A stretch of DNA of 64,000 nt from Rossellomorea aquimaris (GTDB taxonomy: Bacteria; Bacillota; Bacilli; Bacillales; Fictibacillaceae), in the NCBI GenBank assembly GCA_020524245.1, contig JAIVLN010000001.1, forward strand, positions 1,383,002 through 1,447,001. Reading direction: 5' to 3'. Shown here one piece after another: positions 18,520 through 26,502 of the stretch. Every line of letters starts with the position of its first letter. The stretch's first letter is position 1. Position numbers and translations under genes: made by a program. The notes beneath the pieces were generated by a model, which saw nothing but the letters and a program-made list of their open reading frames with translations, was not told the origin of the DNA and did no database searches.

Positions 18520-18663
18520 CTTCATCCCTCCAATTTTCCTGCTTCACTCTTAGAATATCCTCTTTGGAAAAAGTTTTTCAAAAATAGTGCTTATCTTTCA
18601 TCATAGTCATCTTTACTTCATTAGCAAATTAAACGCCTTGAGCGTGTATGAGGTACTTTTCAC

Positions 18664-18702
18664 TCACGAAAAAAGACTACCCTAGACACTGGGCAATCTC
18701 CA
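18664..18702 (-). terminator. Terminator of the methyltransferase gene
   Basis: Minus strand AGATTGCCC-agtgtcta-GGGTAGTCT then TTTTTT; 9-bp stem with two G-U pairs. Confidence 0.72.
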
Positions 18703-18708
18703 TAGGTA

Positions 18709-19875
18709 TTACGCTTTTTCTGCAACGAGCGTGAACATCTTTGGCAGTCCGATGTCATGGACTTTTTGGTTCGGTTCTTCATCTAACATTTTAACGACTA
18801 ACCCTTGGTGAGCGACTTCCGTCACGATTTCTCCTAATGTCCATTTTCGTTGCAGTACTTCATTATCTTCTTTTTTCCCATCAGACGTGTACTTCGAGAA
18901 TGCCACCTCTCTTCGTTCAATTGTAGGGTCGAAGTAATTGCCGTCCACCTTATGCTTCTTCCCTTTTGAGGTGATCAGTTTCGTCGAAATCGGATGGAAT
19001 TCTTGGAGAATGAATTTGCCCCCTGGTTTCAACAACGAATGGACCGCTTTCATCAAAGGTTTCAAATCGATGAAGTAGTGCAGCACTCCTAATTCCATTA
19101 CCACGACGTCATAGTGGTCATCCGTTTCAAACGACAACACGTCTGTGACTTCGTAATCCAATTCAACACCGGAGGATTCAGCAACCTCCTGAGCGTAAGC
19201 GGCATTCTCTTTCGAAAAATCGACAACCGTTACTTCCGCACCGAGTAAAGACATTGCCACACCTTTGATCCCATTCGAGCCCATCAGATGCACGACCTTT
19301 TTCCCTTCCAAAGACCCAAAGTGAGGATAAATCGATCCGAGCCGTCCAGCTGGGTGCCGTTTGATTTTATCCGAGACTTCTTCTGGGGTTCCGTGACGGT
19401 TAACTAGGGCCTCGTACGTATTTTGGTTCCAGGCAGACTCGTTTCGACTCGTCATCCGAGCTTGTTGATCACCTAAATAAGAAGAAATGAGTTCCTCAAA
19501 TCGCGGATCGTCCTTCAAGTCATATAAAGACTGACACCATAAAGAAACGCCGCCGTTGTCAACCTCGATCCGGTATCGATTCGTCCGGATTGTGGTGTTA
19601 TATTGGCAGGAAACATGGACGATCACATCTTCCATTTTAAAATGAAAAGAGCCTGTTTCTATCGTCTTCTCAACTGGACTCGGTTTGTACGGTGCAAGAA
19701 CGTCATATACCGTATTAAAAAGGTCCCACTGCACTTCCACACGTACTTGATCCGTTGCTAATTCAATCCCCTGTAAGAAAAGGGCTGTTTCATCTATGAA
19801 TTGATACGGAATGGAATGTTGTTGCAGGGCTAGAGCAAGGTTATGAATTTGTGTTTCATATTGATTAGATGCCAT
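18709..19875 (-). CDS. SAM-dependent methyltransferase with an N-terminal extra domain
   Basis: 388 residues; GGAGGAG RBS. The class I methyltransferase starts near 190: VVHLMGSNGIKGVAMSLLGAEVTVVDFS (motif I and the acidic ribose contact), then VVVMELGVLHYFIDLKPL and LLKPGGKFILQEFHP. The first 150 residues form a separate domain, with LFLQGIELATDQVRVEVQWD, whose strand-turn pattern recalls the KNTase nucleotidyltransferase fold though the catalytic GS motif is missing. Substrate unknown. Monocistronic. Confidence 0.82.
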   Translation of the reverse strand: MASNQYETQIHNLALALQQHSIPYQFIDETALFLQGIELATDQVRVEVQWDLFNTVYDVLAPYKPSPVEKTIETGSFHFKMEDVIVHVSCQYNTTIRTNRYRIEVDNGGVSLWCQSLYDLKDDPRFEELISSYLGDQQARMTSRNESAWNQNTYEALVNRHGTPEEVSDKIKRHPAGRLGSIYPHFGSLEGKKVVHLMGSNGIKGVAMSLLGAEVTVVDFSKENAAYAQEVAESSGVELDYEVTDVLSFETDDHYDVVVMELGVLHYFIDLKPLMKAVHSLLKPGGKFILQEFHPISTKLITSKGKKHKVDGNYFDPTIERREVAFSKYTSDGKKEDNEVLQRKWTLGEIVTEVAHQGLVVKMLDEEPNQKVHDIGLPKMFTLVAEKA

Positions 19876-20297
19876 GAAAGCTCCTCCGGTTCTCGTTTAT
19901 CTTTTATTAAGATGACAGATGCGAAACGAAAATTCAAATCTATGATGATTGAAGAGGAGCTTTTTACCTATAAAAGAGGAAGAAAAGAAAAACCTACCGA
20001 ACGTGAAGATCGAGTCGATAGGTTAGAATGTTATCATTTCAAGTTGCACGATGTTTATTTATGTCTTCAAAGAGAAGAAATTACATACAGTACTACAGAT
20101 CGTAATGGCTATTGCCATTAAAAATCCCTATCAATGTAAAAATTGCCCTCTGTTTTACGCTTACCTTTATCGACGATTGTGTTTAGTGTAAGTTTGATGG
20201 AGGCGAGTTCAAAAGTGGATGAGAAATATGACAGCGTCAGGAAAAAAGCGTTGTAAGACTTTTAATTTCGGTAAAGGTATTGTGCCTATACCGTTAC
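19876..20297. other. Intergenic region, no confident gene
   Basis: Holds the divergent upstream region of the methyltransferase gene and then about 300 bases with only a weak plus-strand frame (19912-20121, 69 residues, basic and Cys-containing, no RBS). A weak hairpin GGTAT/ATACC at about 20274-20290 may end anti-sigma transcription. Confidence 0.5.
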
Positions 20298-21206
20298 TTA
20301 ATTTTTAAACGCTTTCGTTTTTTCTCCGTCAATGATCAATGTCCAGGTGCCTGTACCGGGGAGTTGTAAAGCACCTCTTAGGTGATACAGATTTTCGCCA
20401 GTTTCTGCATTAATAAATTTTCCGTCTTGTGTGAAGGTAGAAGAAGAGACGATTTCCCCATTTCTGTCCAACAAATCCACCTGTACACTCTTCTTATCCA
20501 AAACGGTCTCAATGTTTGAAATTGTGTAAAGTCCTGCTTCTAATTCATTTGGATGTTCCAATACGGTGTAATGTTCTGTCTTCAGAAAAGGTGGTAATAC
20601 ATCAACTGTAAATTCCCCATGTAATCGATCCTCGACAAAGAAGGATAGCTGCCATTTTCCTTCAGATGGAAAAGAAGGAAATGAAGTCAATGCATGAGCA
20701 TCTTCATTATAGACACCTGAAGATAATGTTCCCGTCGATAACGTCATTTTCTCACTATGTTTGTTCATTGCTACAACTCTATAGTTTTTGGATACAAGAG
20801 ATTCTGGATTCCCCCAATAAGAGATGAACATTTTGGCAGTTCGCATTTTGTCCTCGGCTACAAAATACTCACCTCCAAATAACAGTGCGACTTTGTTTTT
20901 AAGTCCCAGGACTTGATATTCACTTCGGTTTTCCAGTGTAAATACTTCAGCTTCAGGTGCAGTTAGCTTTATTTCTGGCTGGAACAAATGTTGGACAGCT
21001 GTTTTCATTTCAGGGAATTCGCTAAGAACGAGTAAGAAGAAAGCGGTACAAGCTGCAAAGATGGCCAACAGTGGTCTGTAGTAGTGTCTTTTTCTTGAGC
21101 TAGATCGTGATTGGATTTGATTCAGGATACGAGCCTTTTGCACTTCTGTCAGCGAAGGTTTAGGGAGTTCTCTAAGCTTCTCCTCGATATGTTTCGTTTT
21201 GTTCAT
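20298..21206 (-). CDS. Probable anti-sigma factor (single-pass membrane protein)
   Basis: 302 residues; AAAGGAGGGATACTTTC before the ATG, which lies 35 bases inside the sigma gene. A short cytosolic N-terminus (KHIEEKLRELPKPSLTEVQKA) suits sigma binding; one membrane helix at about 45-63 (PLLAIFAACTAFFLLVL); the remaining 235 residues are extracytoplasmic and beta-rich. No zinc HxxxCxxC motif is present. The overlap with an ECF sigma gene and the topology point to an anti-sigma factor, but no known family was recognised. Confidence 0.72.
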   Translation of the reverse strand: MNKTKHIEEKLRELPKPSLTEVQKARILNQIQSRSSSRKRHYYRPLLAIFAACTAFFLLVLSEFPEMKTAVQHLFQPEIKLTAPEAEVFTLENRSEYQVLGLKNKVALLFGGEYFVAEDKMRTAKMFISYWGNPESLVSKNYRVVAMNKHSEKMTLSTGTLSSGVYNEDAHALTSFPSFPSEGKWQLSFFVEDRLHGEFTVDVLPPFLKTEHYTVLEHPNELEAGLYTISNIETVLDKKSVQVDLLDRNGEIVSSSTFTQDGKFINAETGENLYHLRGALQLPGTGTWTLIIDGEKTKAFKN

Positions 21207-21705
21207 GAAAGTATCCCTCCTTTTCTAAAAGGTCCTTTAACTTTCTCAACGCCCTGTGATATAAGACATTGGTTTTATTCGTCGTACATTTTAAAATCTC
21301 ACTCGTTTCTCGAGACGATAGCTCTAAAATTCCCCTTAGGATTACAACCTCCTTATAATTAGGGGATAGCTTGCGAATCGCCTGATAGAGTTGCTGATTG
21401 TCTATGTTCATGATGATTGATTTTTCAATTTCATTCGAAAGCGATGTTTCCGGCACAAAAGAGTTCCTAATCCTTTCCCATATCAGTGTACGTCGATACC
21501 GGTCAATAACAAGATTTCGTGCAATGGAAATTAACCATGTTTTCGCATGAGAAGAATGATTGAATTGGGAAAACTTCTGAAGTGCTGACAGGAACGTTTC
21601 TTGAACGAGGTCTTCGACATCCGTGGATCCTGTGTAATAGATCAAGTAGCTGGTAATATCTTGTTCATATTTCATGAACCAATCTTCAATTGTATGGTCT
21701 TCCAA
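21172..21705 (-). CDS. ECF RNA polymerase sigma factor
   Basis: About 177 residues from a TTG eight bases after AGGGGG; a GTG three codons upstream is too close to that RBS. Sigma region 2: STDVEDLVQETFLSALQKF and AKTWLISIARNLVIDRYRR; region 4: LSPNYKEVVILRGILELSSRETSEILKCTTNKTNVLYHRALRKL. The sequence is closest in feel to the SigX/SigV/SigM group. A TGTAAT-N16-CGTC promoter upstream fits autoregulation. Co-transcribed with the membrane anti-sigma gene. Confidence 0.9.
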   Translation of the reverse strand: MEDHTIEDWFMKYEQDITSYLIYYTGSTDVEDLVQETFLSALQKFSQFNHSSHAKTWLISIARNLVIDRYRRTLIWERIRNSFVPETSLSNEIEKSIIMNIDNQQLYQAIRKLSPNYKEVVILRGILELSSRETSEILKCTTNKTNVLYHRALRKLKDLLEKEGYFHEQNETYRGEA

Positions 21706-21730
21706 CCTTTCCACCCCCTCTATACAATTA

Positions 21731-21756
21731 GACGATCAACATCCTTCTTCATTACA
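21731..21756 (-). promoter_or_regulatory. Putative ECF-type autoregulated promoter
   Basis: On the minus strand TGTAAT (21751-21756), 16-base spacer, CGTC (21731-21734). Bacillus ECF sigmas use TG(A/T)AAC-N16/17-CG(T/A)C. It sits about 26 bases before the sigma start codon. Confidence 0.62.
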
Positions 21757-21855
21757 ATTAGTTTAGAGGTTTTTGTACCAGAAGGATAGAAAGATGTAAT
21801 GAATAGAGATTGAAGAAAAGGAGACTAAGTTTTACGATAGTAAGCAAACTCCACA

Positions 21856-21904
21856 AATAAAAAACCCCTCTATTTGGGAAAATTAATTTCCTAAATAGGG
21901 GCGC
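21856..21904 (-). terminator. Terminator after a degenerate gene
   Basis: Minus strand CGCCCCTATTTAGGAAATT... pairing with AATTTTCCCAAATAGAGGGG, then TTTTTTATTTG. It directly follows the stop of the remnant at 21909. Confidence 0.75.
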
Positions 21905-21908
21905 TTTA

Positions 21909-22228
21909 TTAACCGGACTTTTGTTTAAGGAATGCATTAATTGCGTGATTTCCAGGCATGTGAGGTCCACTATCGGATTAAATTAAACCACTTTCTGATC
22001 TAAAGAATAGTGCCTGTAATACTATGTTCTTTTCTTCTCCACTTATATCAGCTCCATTATAAACATTCCTAATCAGCTAGGTCCCCTGTATTAGCCAAAT
22101 ATAGTTGGCTGATAAGAGAGAGCTTATAATAAATATCCTTATTGTCGCTTTCATAAGCAAACATTGTTCCAACAATAAACCAATGCTTGGATATTGCCGC
22201 TTCAGCATTATCTTGTTCTACATACCAT
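21909..22228 (-). pseudogene. Degenerate gene remnant, family unknown
   Basis: Three protein-like pieces follow one another on the minus strand in shifting frames: WYVEQDNAEAAISKHWFIVG ... LANTGDLAD (ends at a TAG near 22069), then NVYNGADISGEEKNIVLQAL ... FFRSESGLI, then SDSGPHMPGNHAINAFLKQK ending 21909. Each piece has coding-like composition, and the breaks are single-base frameshifts or stops. A real terminator follows. No RBS or N-terminus remains, because the upstream end merges into the aprX terminator. I do not recognise the family. Confidence 0.45.
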
Positions 22229-22262
22229 GAAAAAGACTGTGAGCAGGGTTGCTTCACAGTCT
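22229..22262 (-). terminator. Terminator of aprX
   Basis: AGACTGTGA-N11-TCACAGTCT followed by TTTTTC on the minus strand. Confidence 0.88.
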
Positions 22263-22263
22263 A

Positions 22264-23607
22264 TTATATATCGCTTTCACAATACTCAGATATTGTTTTT
22301 TTAAGATTCAAAAAACCGTTTCCGTAGCTGTTCGGATCCATGTCATCACGCTTGTACAATCCAACAATGAGCAATTGTTTGATTTCATCCGGTGTACCGT
22401 GAGGATATAGCTGTACAAGTAAAGCGACGACTCCTGCACAGATCGGAGTTGCCATGGATGTACCTGACATGGTGAAGTAGTCTCCATCTACCCGATTTGA
22501 TTTCTGCAATTTATCAATATAGGAGTTCGGGGATCGGAGCGATATGATGTTGACACCTGGAGCTAGTAGATCCGGTTTGGTCACACCGTAAATGGTAGGA
22601 CCTCTGCTCGCAAAGCTCGCGACATCATCATCGTTCGGATCAACTGTATTTTTATCATCCGATGCTCCTACCGTTATGACGAGGTCACTTACACCGGGAC
22701 TTGCTATCGTCTGAGTGCTCGGACCACTGTTTCCTGCTGCCACACAAACGACAATACCTTTTTCCCATGCTTTTTCTACTAAATGAACCATTGGATCTTT
22801 GTTTTCTTCTTCGTATTTCTGTGCAGCAGTCCCAAGAGACATACTGATGACGTCGATCTTTTTTTCAGGATGGTCTTCATTGTATTGAATGCACCAATCG
22901 ACCCCTTCCATAATCGACTCGAGTGTACCGGCTCCCATTTTATTAAGGACTTTGATGCCGATTAAGTTTGCTTCATACGCTGGTCCCATATATTTACCGC
23001 CGGATGCTTTACCATTCCCTGCAGCATCACCTGCACAGTGAGTTCCATGTCCGTTGTCGTCATATGGTTCTTCCTTTTGATTGACGAAATCTTTGAAAGC
23101 TACGATTCTACCTTCCAGGTCTTGATGAGGATGAATTCCCGTATCGATTACTGCGATTGTTACATCTTTACCTGACAAAGGTTGTCCATTCCATACGACC
23201 TTTTCAGCTTTTACAGAAGGGACCGCGACATCCAGCAAGGCATGAACTTCCCTATTTAAATAAACCTTTTTAATATATTCACAGTTCGACAGGATATTTC
23301 CCAACATGGCGGGGGTAACATCCATCGTACAACAGGAGATGTTGGAGAATGATTTCCTCATCCCGCAGCGACTATAAATCTTTGAAATTTGATGCAGATC
23401 TTTACACCCTCTATCATACTCATCTTCGTAAAACTCGATAACGACCGATACCTTCTTCATCCTTTTGATCCACATTTCAATCGTATTATGCAAGAAACAC
23501 GGAATCCAGCTGAAAGGTCGATAGATGTATAGCATTTGTTCACGAAGCGGTTGATCCATTTTATGCGCATAGGTTCTTACCGTCTGAACCATTGAATAGC
23601 CAAACAT
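22264..23607 (-). CDS. aprX: Intracellular S8 serine peptidase AprX
   Basis: 447 residues; GAGGTGAAGGA RBS. Catalytic triad: Asp155 in VIDTG, His187 in HGTHCAG, Ser384 in GTSMATP; oxyanion Asn in AAGNSG (about 292). There is no signal peptide; the N-terminal 120 residues instead resemble an internal inhibitor-like prodomain with several cysteines (CGMRKSF, SCCTMDV). This layout and length match B. subtilis AprX, a cytosolic subtilisin produced in stationary phase. Own terminator; probably monocistronic. Confidence 0.92.
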   Translation of the reverse strand: MFGYSMVQTVRTYAHKMDQPLREQMLYIYRPFSWIPCFLHNTIEMWIKRMKKVSVVIEFYEDEYDRGCKDLHQISKIYSRCGMRKSFSNISCCTMDVTPAMLGNILSNCEYIKKVYLNREVHALLDVAVPSVKAEKVVWNGQPLSGKDVTIAVIDTGIHPHQDLEGRIVAFKDFVNQKEEPYDDNGHGTHCAGDAAGNGKASGGKYMGPAYEANLIGIKVLNKMGAGTLESIMEGVDWCIQYNEDHPEKKIDVISMSLGTAAQKYEEENKDPMVHLVEKAWEKGIVVCVAAGNSGPSTQTIASPGVSDLVITVGASDDKNTVDPNDDDVASFASRGPTIYGVTKPDLLAPGVNIISLRSPNSYIDKLQKSNRVDGDYFTMSGTSMATPICAGVVALLVQLYPHGTPDEIKQLLIVGLYKRDDMDPNSYGNGFLNLKKTISEYCESDI

Positions 23608-23765
23608 TCCTTCACCTCTATTAAATGTGTTGAATTCTTAACATAGTATGTGAATCTAGCAAGTTGGTAACGGTGTTTGTCTATTCAATAGAGCTAGTAA
23701 TTTTATTACAAACAAGACAGATAATATAAGGATGTTTACCTATACATTGGTGATCTTGAATGAAA

Positions 23766-23894
23766 TTGATTTCCGCTCCAGGTTGCTCGCTTTCCACGGG
23801 GCGTGCGGTGAGCCCATTCGTCGCACTGCGACATTGAATGGTCTCACCTGTCCCGCTCGTCCCGTAGGAGTCTCGCACCTTGCGCTTCAATCAA
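23766..23894. repeat. GC-rich palindromic intergenic repeat
   Basis: Ends are imperfect inverted repeats: TTGATTtcCGCTCcAGGTTGC at the left against TTTGATTgaAGCGCaAGGTGC read from the right. The inside has CTTTCCACGGGGCGTGCGG and CCCGTAGGAGTCTCGCACC blocks shared with 30646-30778 and 44581-44847. Fills most of the 390-base gap between aprX and the next gene. No frame. Confidence 0.75.
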
Positions 23895-23956
23895 ATGGCA
23901 CAAGTTGTTTCTTTAACATGATCCAATAGCAACATACCTAAAGAAAAGAGCCAAAA

Positions 23957-23996
23957 TTTAAAAAGGACAGGCTTTATGCCTATCCTTTTTTACCTG
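23957..23996 (-). terminator. Terminator of the twin P-loop ATPase gene
   Basis: AAAAAGGACAGGC-tttat-GCCTATCCTTTTTT; one G-U pair. Confidence 0.85.
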
Positions 23997-23997
23997 T

Positions 23998-25110
23998 TTA
24001 TGTGGTTTGTGCTGTCATCGATATGCGCTTGATTTCCTGTTCAATTTCCTCTTTCAGTACTTCCACTTTCTCAAAATCGACAGCATGGATATAGTACTGT
24101 TCCAACTCGTCGTTATAGGCTTTCGCCTCAGCAAGATACCCAATTGCTTCCTTCATGTAGGACGAATAACGCTCTGTGATATCCAAAAGCTCAGTAGCAT
24201 ATTTTTCATCTGTACCTGCCGTTATGGCTCTTTTATACATATCGACGATTTCGTCATTTTCTCGCTCAGGGAAATATTCATGAGGAGCTGTGCTGTCGAA
24301 TATGGCGATACCGAGTTCACGGATGATGATCATATCCAGACTGTTCGGATCAAAGCCACAATGATAAATTTCGGTATCGAACCCTTTTTCTTCTGAAATG
24401 GCTGCGATCTTTTTCAGTAGCGTAGACTTTCCAGATCCCGGACGACCTTTGATGAAATACCGCTTATAGACGTCTTCAGTCAGGTTTTGGACAAAATCGA
24501 CGGCTCCCTTCGGTGTTGCGGCTCCCAGGAAACGATGCCGGACATCGGCTTTCTTATGCAAGGATTTTCCTGCGAAGAAAGCTTCAATTAACTCTTCGGT
24601 CAGTTGATTCGCTTTTGAAAAGTCCATATTGTCGATGTAGATTGCTTCCCATTCATCATGCACTTCTAATGCTTTGGAAAAACAACTGAAAGCATCGCCA
24701 TATGCCTTTTGGATTTGAGCGTTCAGTTTTTCAATTTCATCCCGATATGGAATCAGCTGATTCGAGTCCCAAGCTATACCCAGGTTAATATACTCCTCCA
24801 CTGCTCCAGGATATTTCGGCTCAATTACCTGAGGACCTGACCCATTCACAATCCCAACTTTCAGGCACGGGATCAGAACACCTTCCACGGACTGGTTATC
24901 GGATGCACTATGCAGAAATTCGATGTCATAGCCTTTATCGTTCCAATCATAACCGATGGATTTCATCAAGGAAGATTTCCCACAACCAGGTGCTCCTTTT
25001 AAAATATAAAGACGTTCCAAGCCCTGAAGACATGAGTCGTACAGACTATAAAAACCTTTGGCCGTATTCCCACCGGCATAATAATTCGTAATCTTTCCCG
25101 GCACTCGCAT
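23998..25110 (-). CDS. Twin P-loop NTPase (PRK06851-like)
   Basis: 370 residues. Two Walker A motifs in tandem: GAPGCGKSS (39-47) and GRPGSGKST (222-230), each opening a similar half of about 180 residues (FLHSASDNQSVEGVLIP and IYHCGFDPNSLDMIIIREL are the matching positions). The C-terminus is a long charged helix (EKVEVLKEEIEQEIKRI). This duplicated ATPase family is conserved in spore-formers but its function is unknown to me. GAGGGAG RBS; own terminator. Confidence 0.82.
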   Translation of the reverse strand: MRVPGKITNYYAGGNTAKGFYSLYDSCLQGLERLYILKGAPGCGKSSLMKSIGYDWNDKGYDIEFLHSASDNQSVEGVLIPCLKVGIVNGSGPQVIEPKYPGAVEEYINLGIAWDSNQLIPYRDEIEKLNAQIQKAYGDAFSCFSKALEVHDEWEAIYIDNMDFSKANQLTEELIEAFFAGKSLHKKADVRHRFLGAATPKGAVDFVQNLTEDVYKRYFIKGRPGSGKSTLLKKIAAISEEKGFDTEIYHCGFDPNSLDMIIIRELGIAIFDSTAPHEYFPERENDEIVDMYKRAITAGTDEKYATELLDITERYSSYMKEAIGYLAEAKAYNDELEQYYIHAVDFEKVEVLKEEIEQEIKRISMTAQTT

Positions 25111-25174
25111 ACACTCCCTCTTCCTTTAGTCATTAAGATGCCTATTTTTAGGGTATGCGGAAGGGGTTATGTGG

Positions 25175-25306
25175 GTGAATGCCTATGGTTTCTGGATCTA
25201 TCATCATGGAAAAAGGGACGGCATAACGATTTTAGTCCACCGAAACTGGCCAAGAAGCGTTTCTAAAGAGGAAGCAGAGCTCGATGAATGGAAGAAACAG
25301 CAATGA
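25175..25306 (+). CDS. Small conserved-looking protein, 43 residues
   Basis: GTG start 8 bases after AAGGGG (an ATG two codons earlier is only 2 bases from it). The product contains NAYGFWIYHHGKRDGITILV and ends SKEEAELDEWKKQQ, aromatic and positive at the front, an acidic helix at the back. Composition and the RBS suggest a real gene. Family not recognised. Stands in the gap between the twin ATPase (divergent) and the SRPBCC gene. Confidence 0.55.
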   Translation: MNAYGFWIYHHGKRDGITILVHRNWPRSVSKEEAELDEWKKQQ

Positions 25307-25405
25307 TGCAAATGAAATTTTACGTTAAATTTTGGAAACGGATTGTCATCAGCGGTTTATTATGTTACTTTTAAGTCACATAAATTAACGAAAAAGGTGA
25401 ATGAT

Positions 25406-25840
25406 ATGATCAAAGTGATCGTTAGCAATACCATTAATCAACCACACGACAAAGTGTTTTCCTACATCTCCAATTTTGAAAACAACCCTAAGTGGCAAGG
25501 GGGCATGGTGGAGGCTCGATTCACTTCAGATGGACCCATAGGGGTCGGTTCCACCTACGAACAAGTAGCTACTTTTCTCGGAAAAGAAATCCTTACGACT
25601 TTTAAAGTAGTAGAGTATGAAGAGAACCATAAAATTAAGATCGAAAGCATCAAGAGTACGTTTCCGATTACAGTAACCCGGGTGGTAGAACCCCTTGACG
25701 GCGAAACAAAAGTGACGGCGATCGTCGAAGGTGACGCGAGCAACGTATTCAAGATCGCTCAACCATTCATGAAACTAATGGTTAAACAGTCTGTGAAATC
25801 CGATTATAAAAAGCTTAAGAAACAACTCGAAACAGGGTAA
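25406..25840 (+). CDS. SRPBCC family protein
   Basis: 144 residues from the ATG behind AAAAAGGTGAATGAT. Starts VSNTINQPHDKVFSYISNFENNPKW, typical of the START/Bet v1-like polyketide_cyc fold: first strand, then the helix-turn with the WQGG contact, and a long C-terminal helix (MKLMVKQSVKSDYKKLKKQL). Such proteins bind hydrophobic ligands in a deep cavity. Ligand unknown. Confidence 0.85.
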   Translation: MIKVIVSNTINQPHDKVFSYISNFENNPKWQGGMVEARFTSDGPIGVGSTYEQVATFLGKEILTTFKVVEYEENHKIKIESIKSTFPITVTRVVEPLDGETKVTAIVEGDASNVFKIAQPFMKLMVKQSVKSDYKKLKKQLETG

Positions 25841-25857
25841 GCACTTTCACACTGCTC

Positions 25858-26337
25858 CTACTTAAATCTCACCTTCAACCGATCGCTGGAGCCTCTCGGT
25901 TGTTCATTCAATTCAGACGTACATTGAGGGCAGCGGGAGGCAAGGTTGGAAATGGTCGAATAGCAATAGGGGCAGGTTTTAAACCGTGTTTGCTCGATCG
26001 GTATACTTCTGACCTTATTCACTTGCAAAATGAATAGATAAACGGCAAATGCGACGATCAGAAAGTGGATGATCGTTTCTACGAATAGACCGATGTTGAC
26101 CGTCGCTGCCCCTGCCTCTTGTGCTTCTTGCAACGAAGAAAAGGTCCTACCAGACAAATTCAAATAAAGCTCTGAAAAATCGGTCTTCCCCAGAATCAAT
26201 CCAATCGGGGGCATGATGATGTCGGAGACGAAGGATTGTACGATTTTACTGAATGCGGTCCCGATGATGATTCCAATCCCCATATCGACGACATTTCCTC
26301 GCAACAGGAACTCCTTCAAGCCAAAGAAAAACCTCAC
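25858..26337 (-). CDS. mscL: Large-conductance mechanosensitive channel MscL with C-terminal zinc ribbon
   Basis: 159 residues, GTG start behind AGGAGGGACAACTT. The MscL core is clear: FLLRGNVVDMGIGIIIGTAF (TM1 with the Gly/Ala-lined gate) and IIHFLIVAFAVYLFI (TM2). After TM2, instead of the usual short helical bundle, there is a ribbon with CPYC (about 125) and CPQC (about 139). This tail is seen in other MscL subgroups and could bind zinc and form a cytosolic cap. The channel opens near lytic tension to save cells on osmotic downshock. Confidence 0.93.
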   Translation of the reverse strand: MRFFFGLKEFLLRGNVVDMGIGIIIGTAFSKIVQSFVSDIIMPPIGLILGKTDFSELYLNLSGRTFSSLQEAQEAGAATVNIGLFVETIIHFLIVAFAVYLFILQVNKVRSIPIEQTRFKTCPYCYSTISNLASRCPQCTSELNEQPRGSSDRLKVRFK

Positions 26338-26420
26338 AAGTTGTCCCTCCTTCTCTCATCATTTATATGAACAACACTCCTGATTATGTTTGTTTGGCTA
26401 TCAATCTATTATTTTCCAAG

Positions 26421-26449
26421 TTGTTAGACCTCCTATGTCGTGTTATACT
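26421..26449 (+). promoter_or_regulatory. SigA-type promoter of the 2OG oxygenase gene
   Basis: TTGTTA (26421-26426), 17-base spacer, TATACT (26444-26449); about 53 bases before the ATG. Confidence 0.65.
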
Positions 26450-26502
26450 CAAAAAGGATTGAAATCGCTTTCATACCAATACTTTCAGGAGGTTTTTTAG
26501 AA

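Noticed and set aside
19912..20121. Plus-strand 69-residue frame after the methyltransferase promoter region
   Set aside because: No ribosome-binding site and no recognisable pattern; reported only as part of the intergenic entry.
21758..21970. Minus-strand 70-residue frame starting MDLTCLEITQ
   Set aside because: It crosses a strong terminator hairpin; a neighbouring frame ending at 21909 is more protein-like.
23766..23894. Insertion sequence remnant
   Set aside because: No transposase fragment in any frame in any of the repeat copies; inverted arms differ between copies, unlike fixed IS ends.
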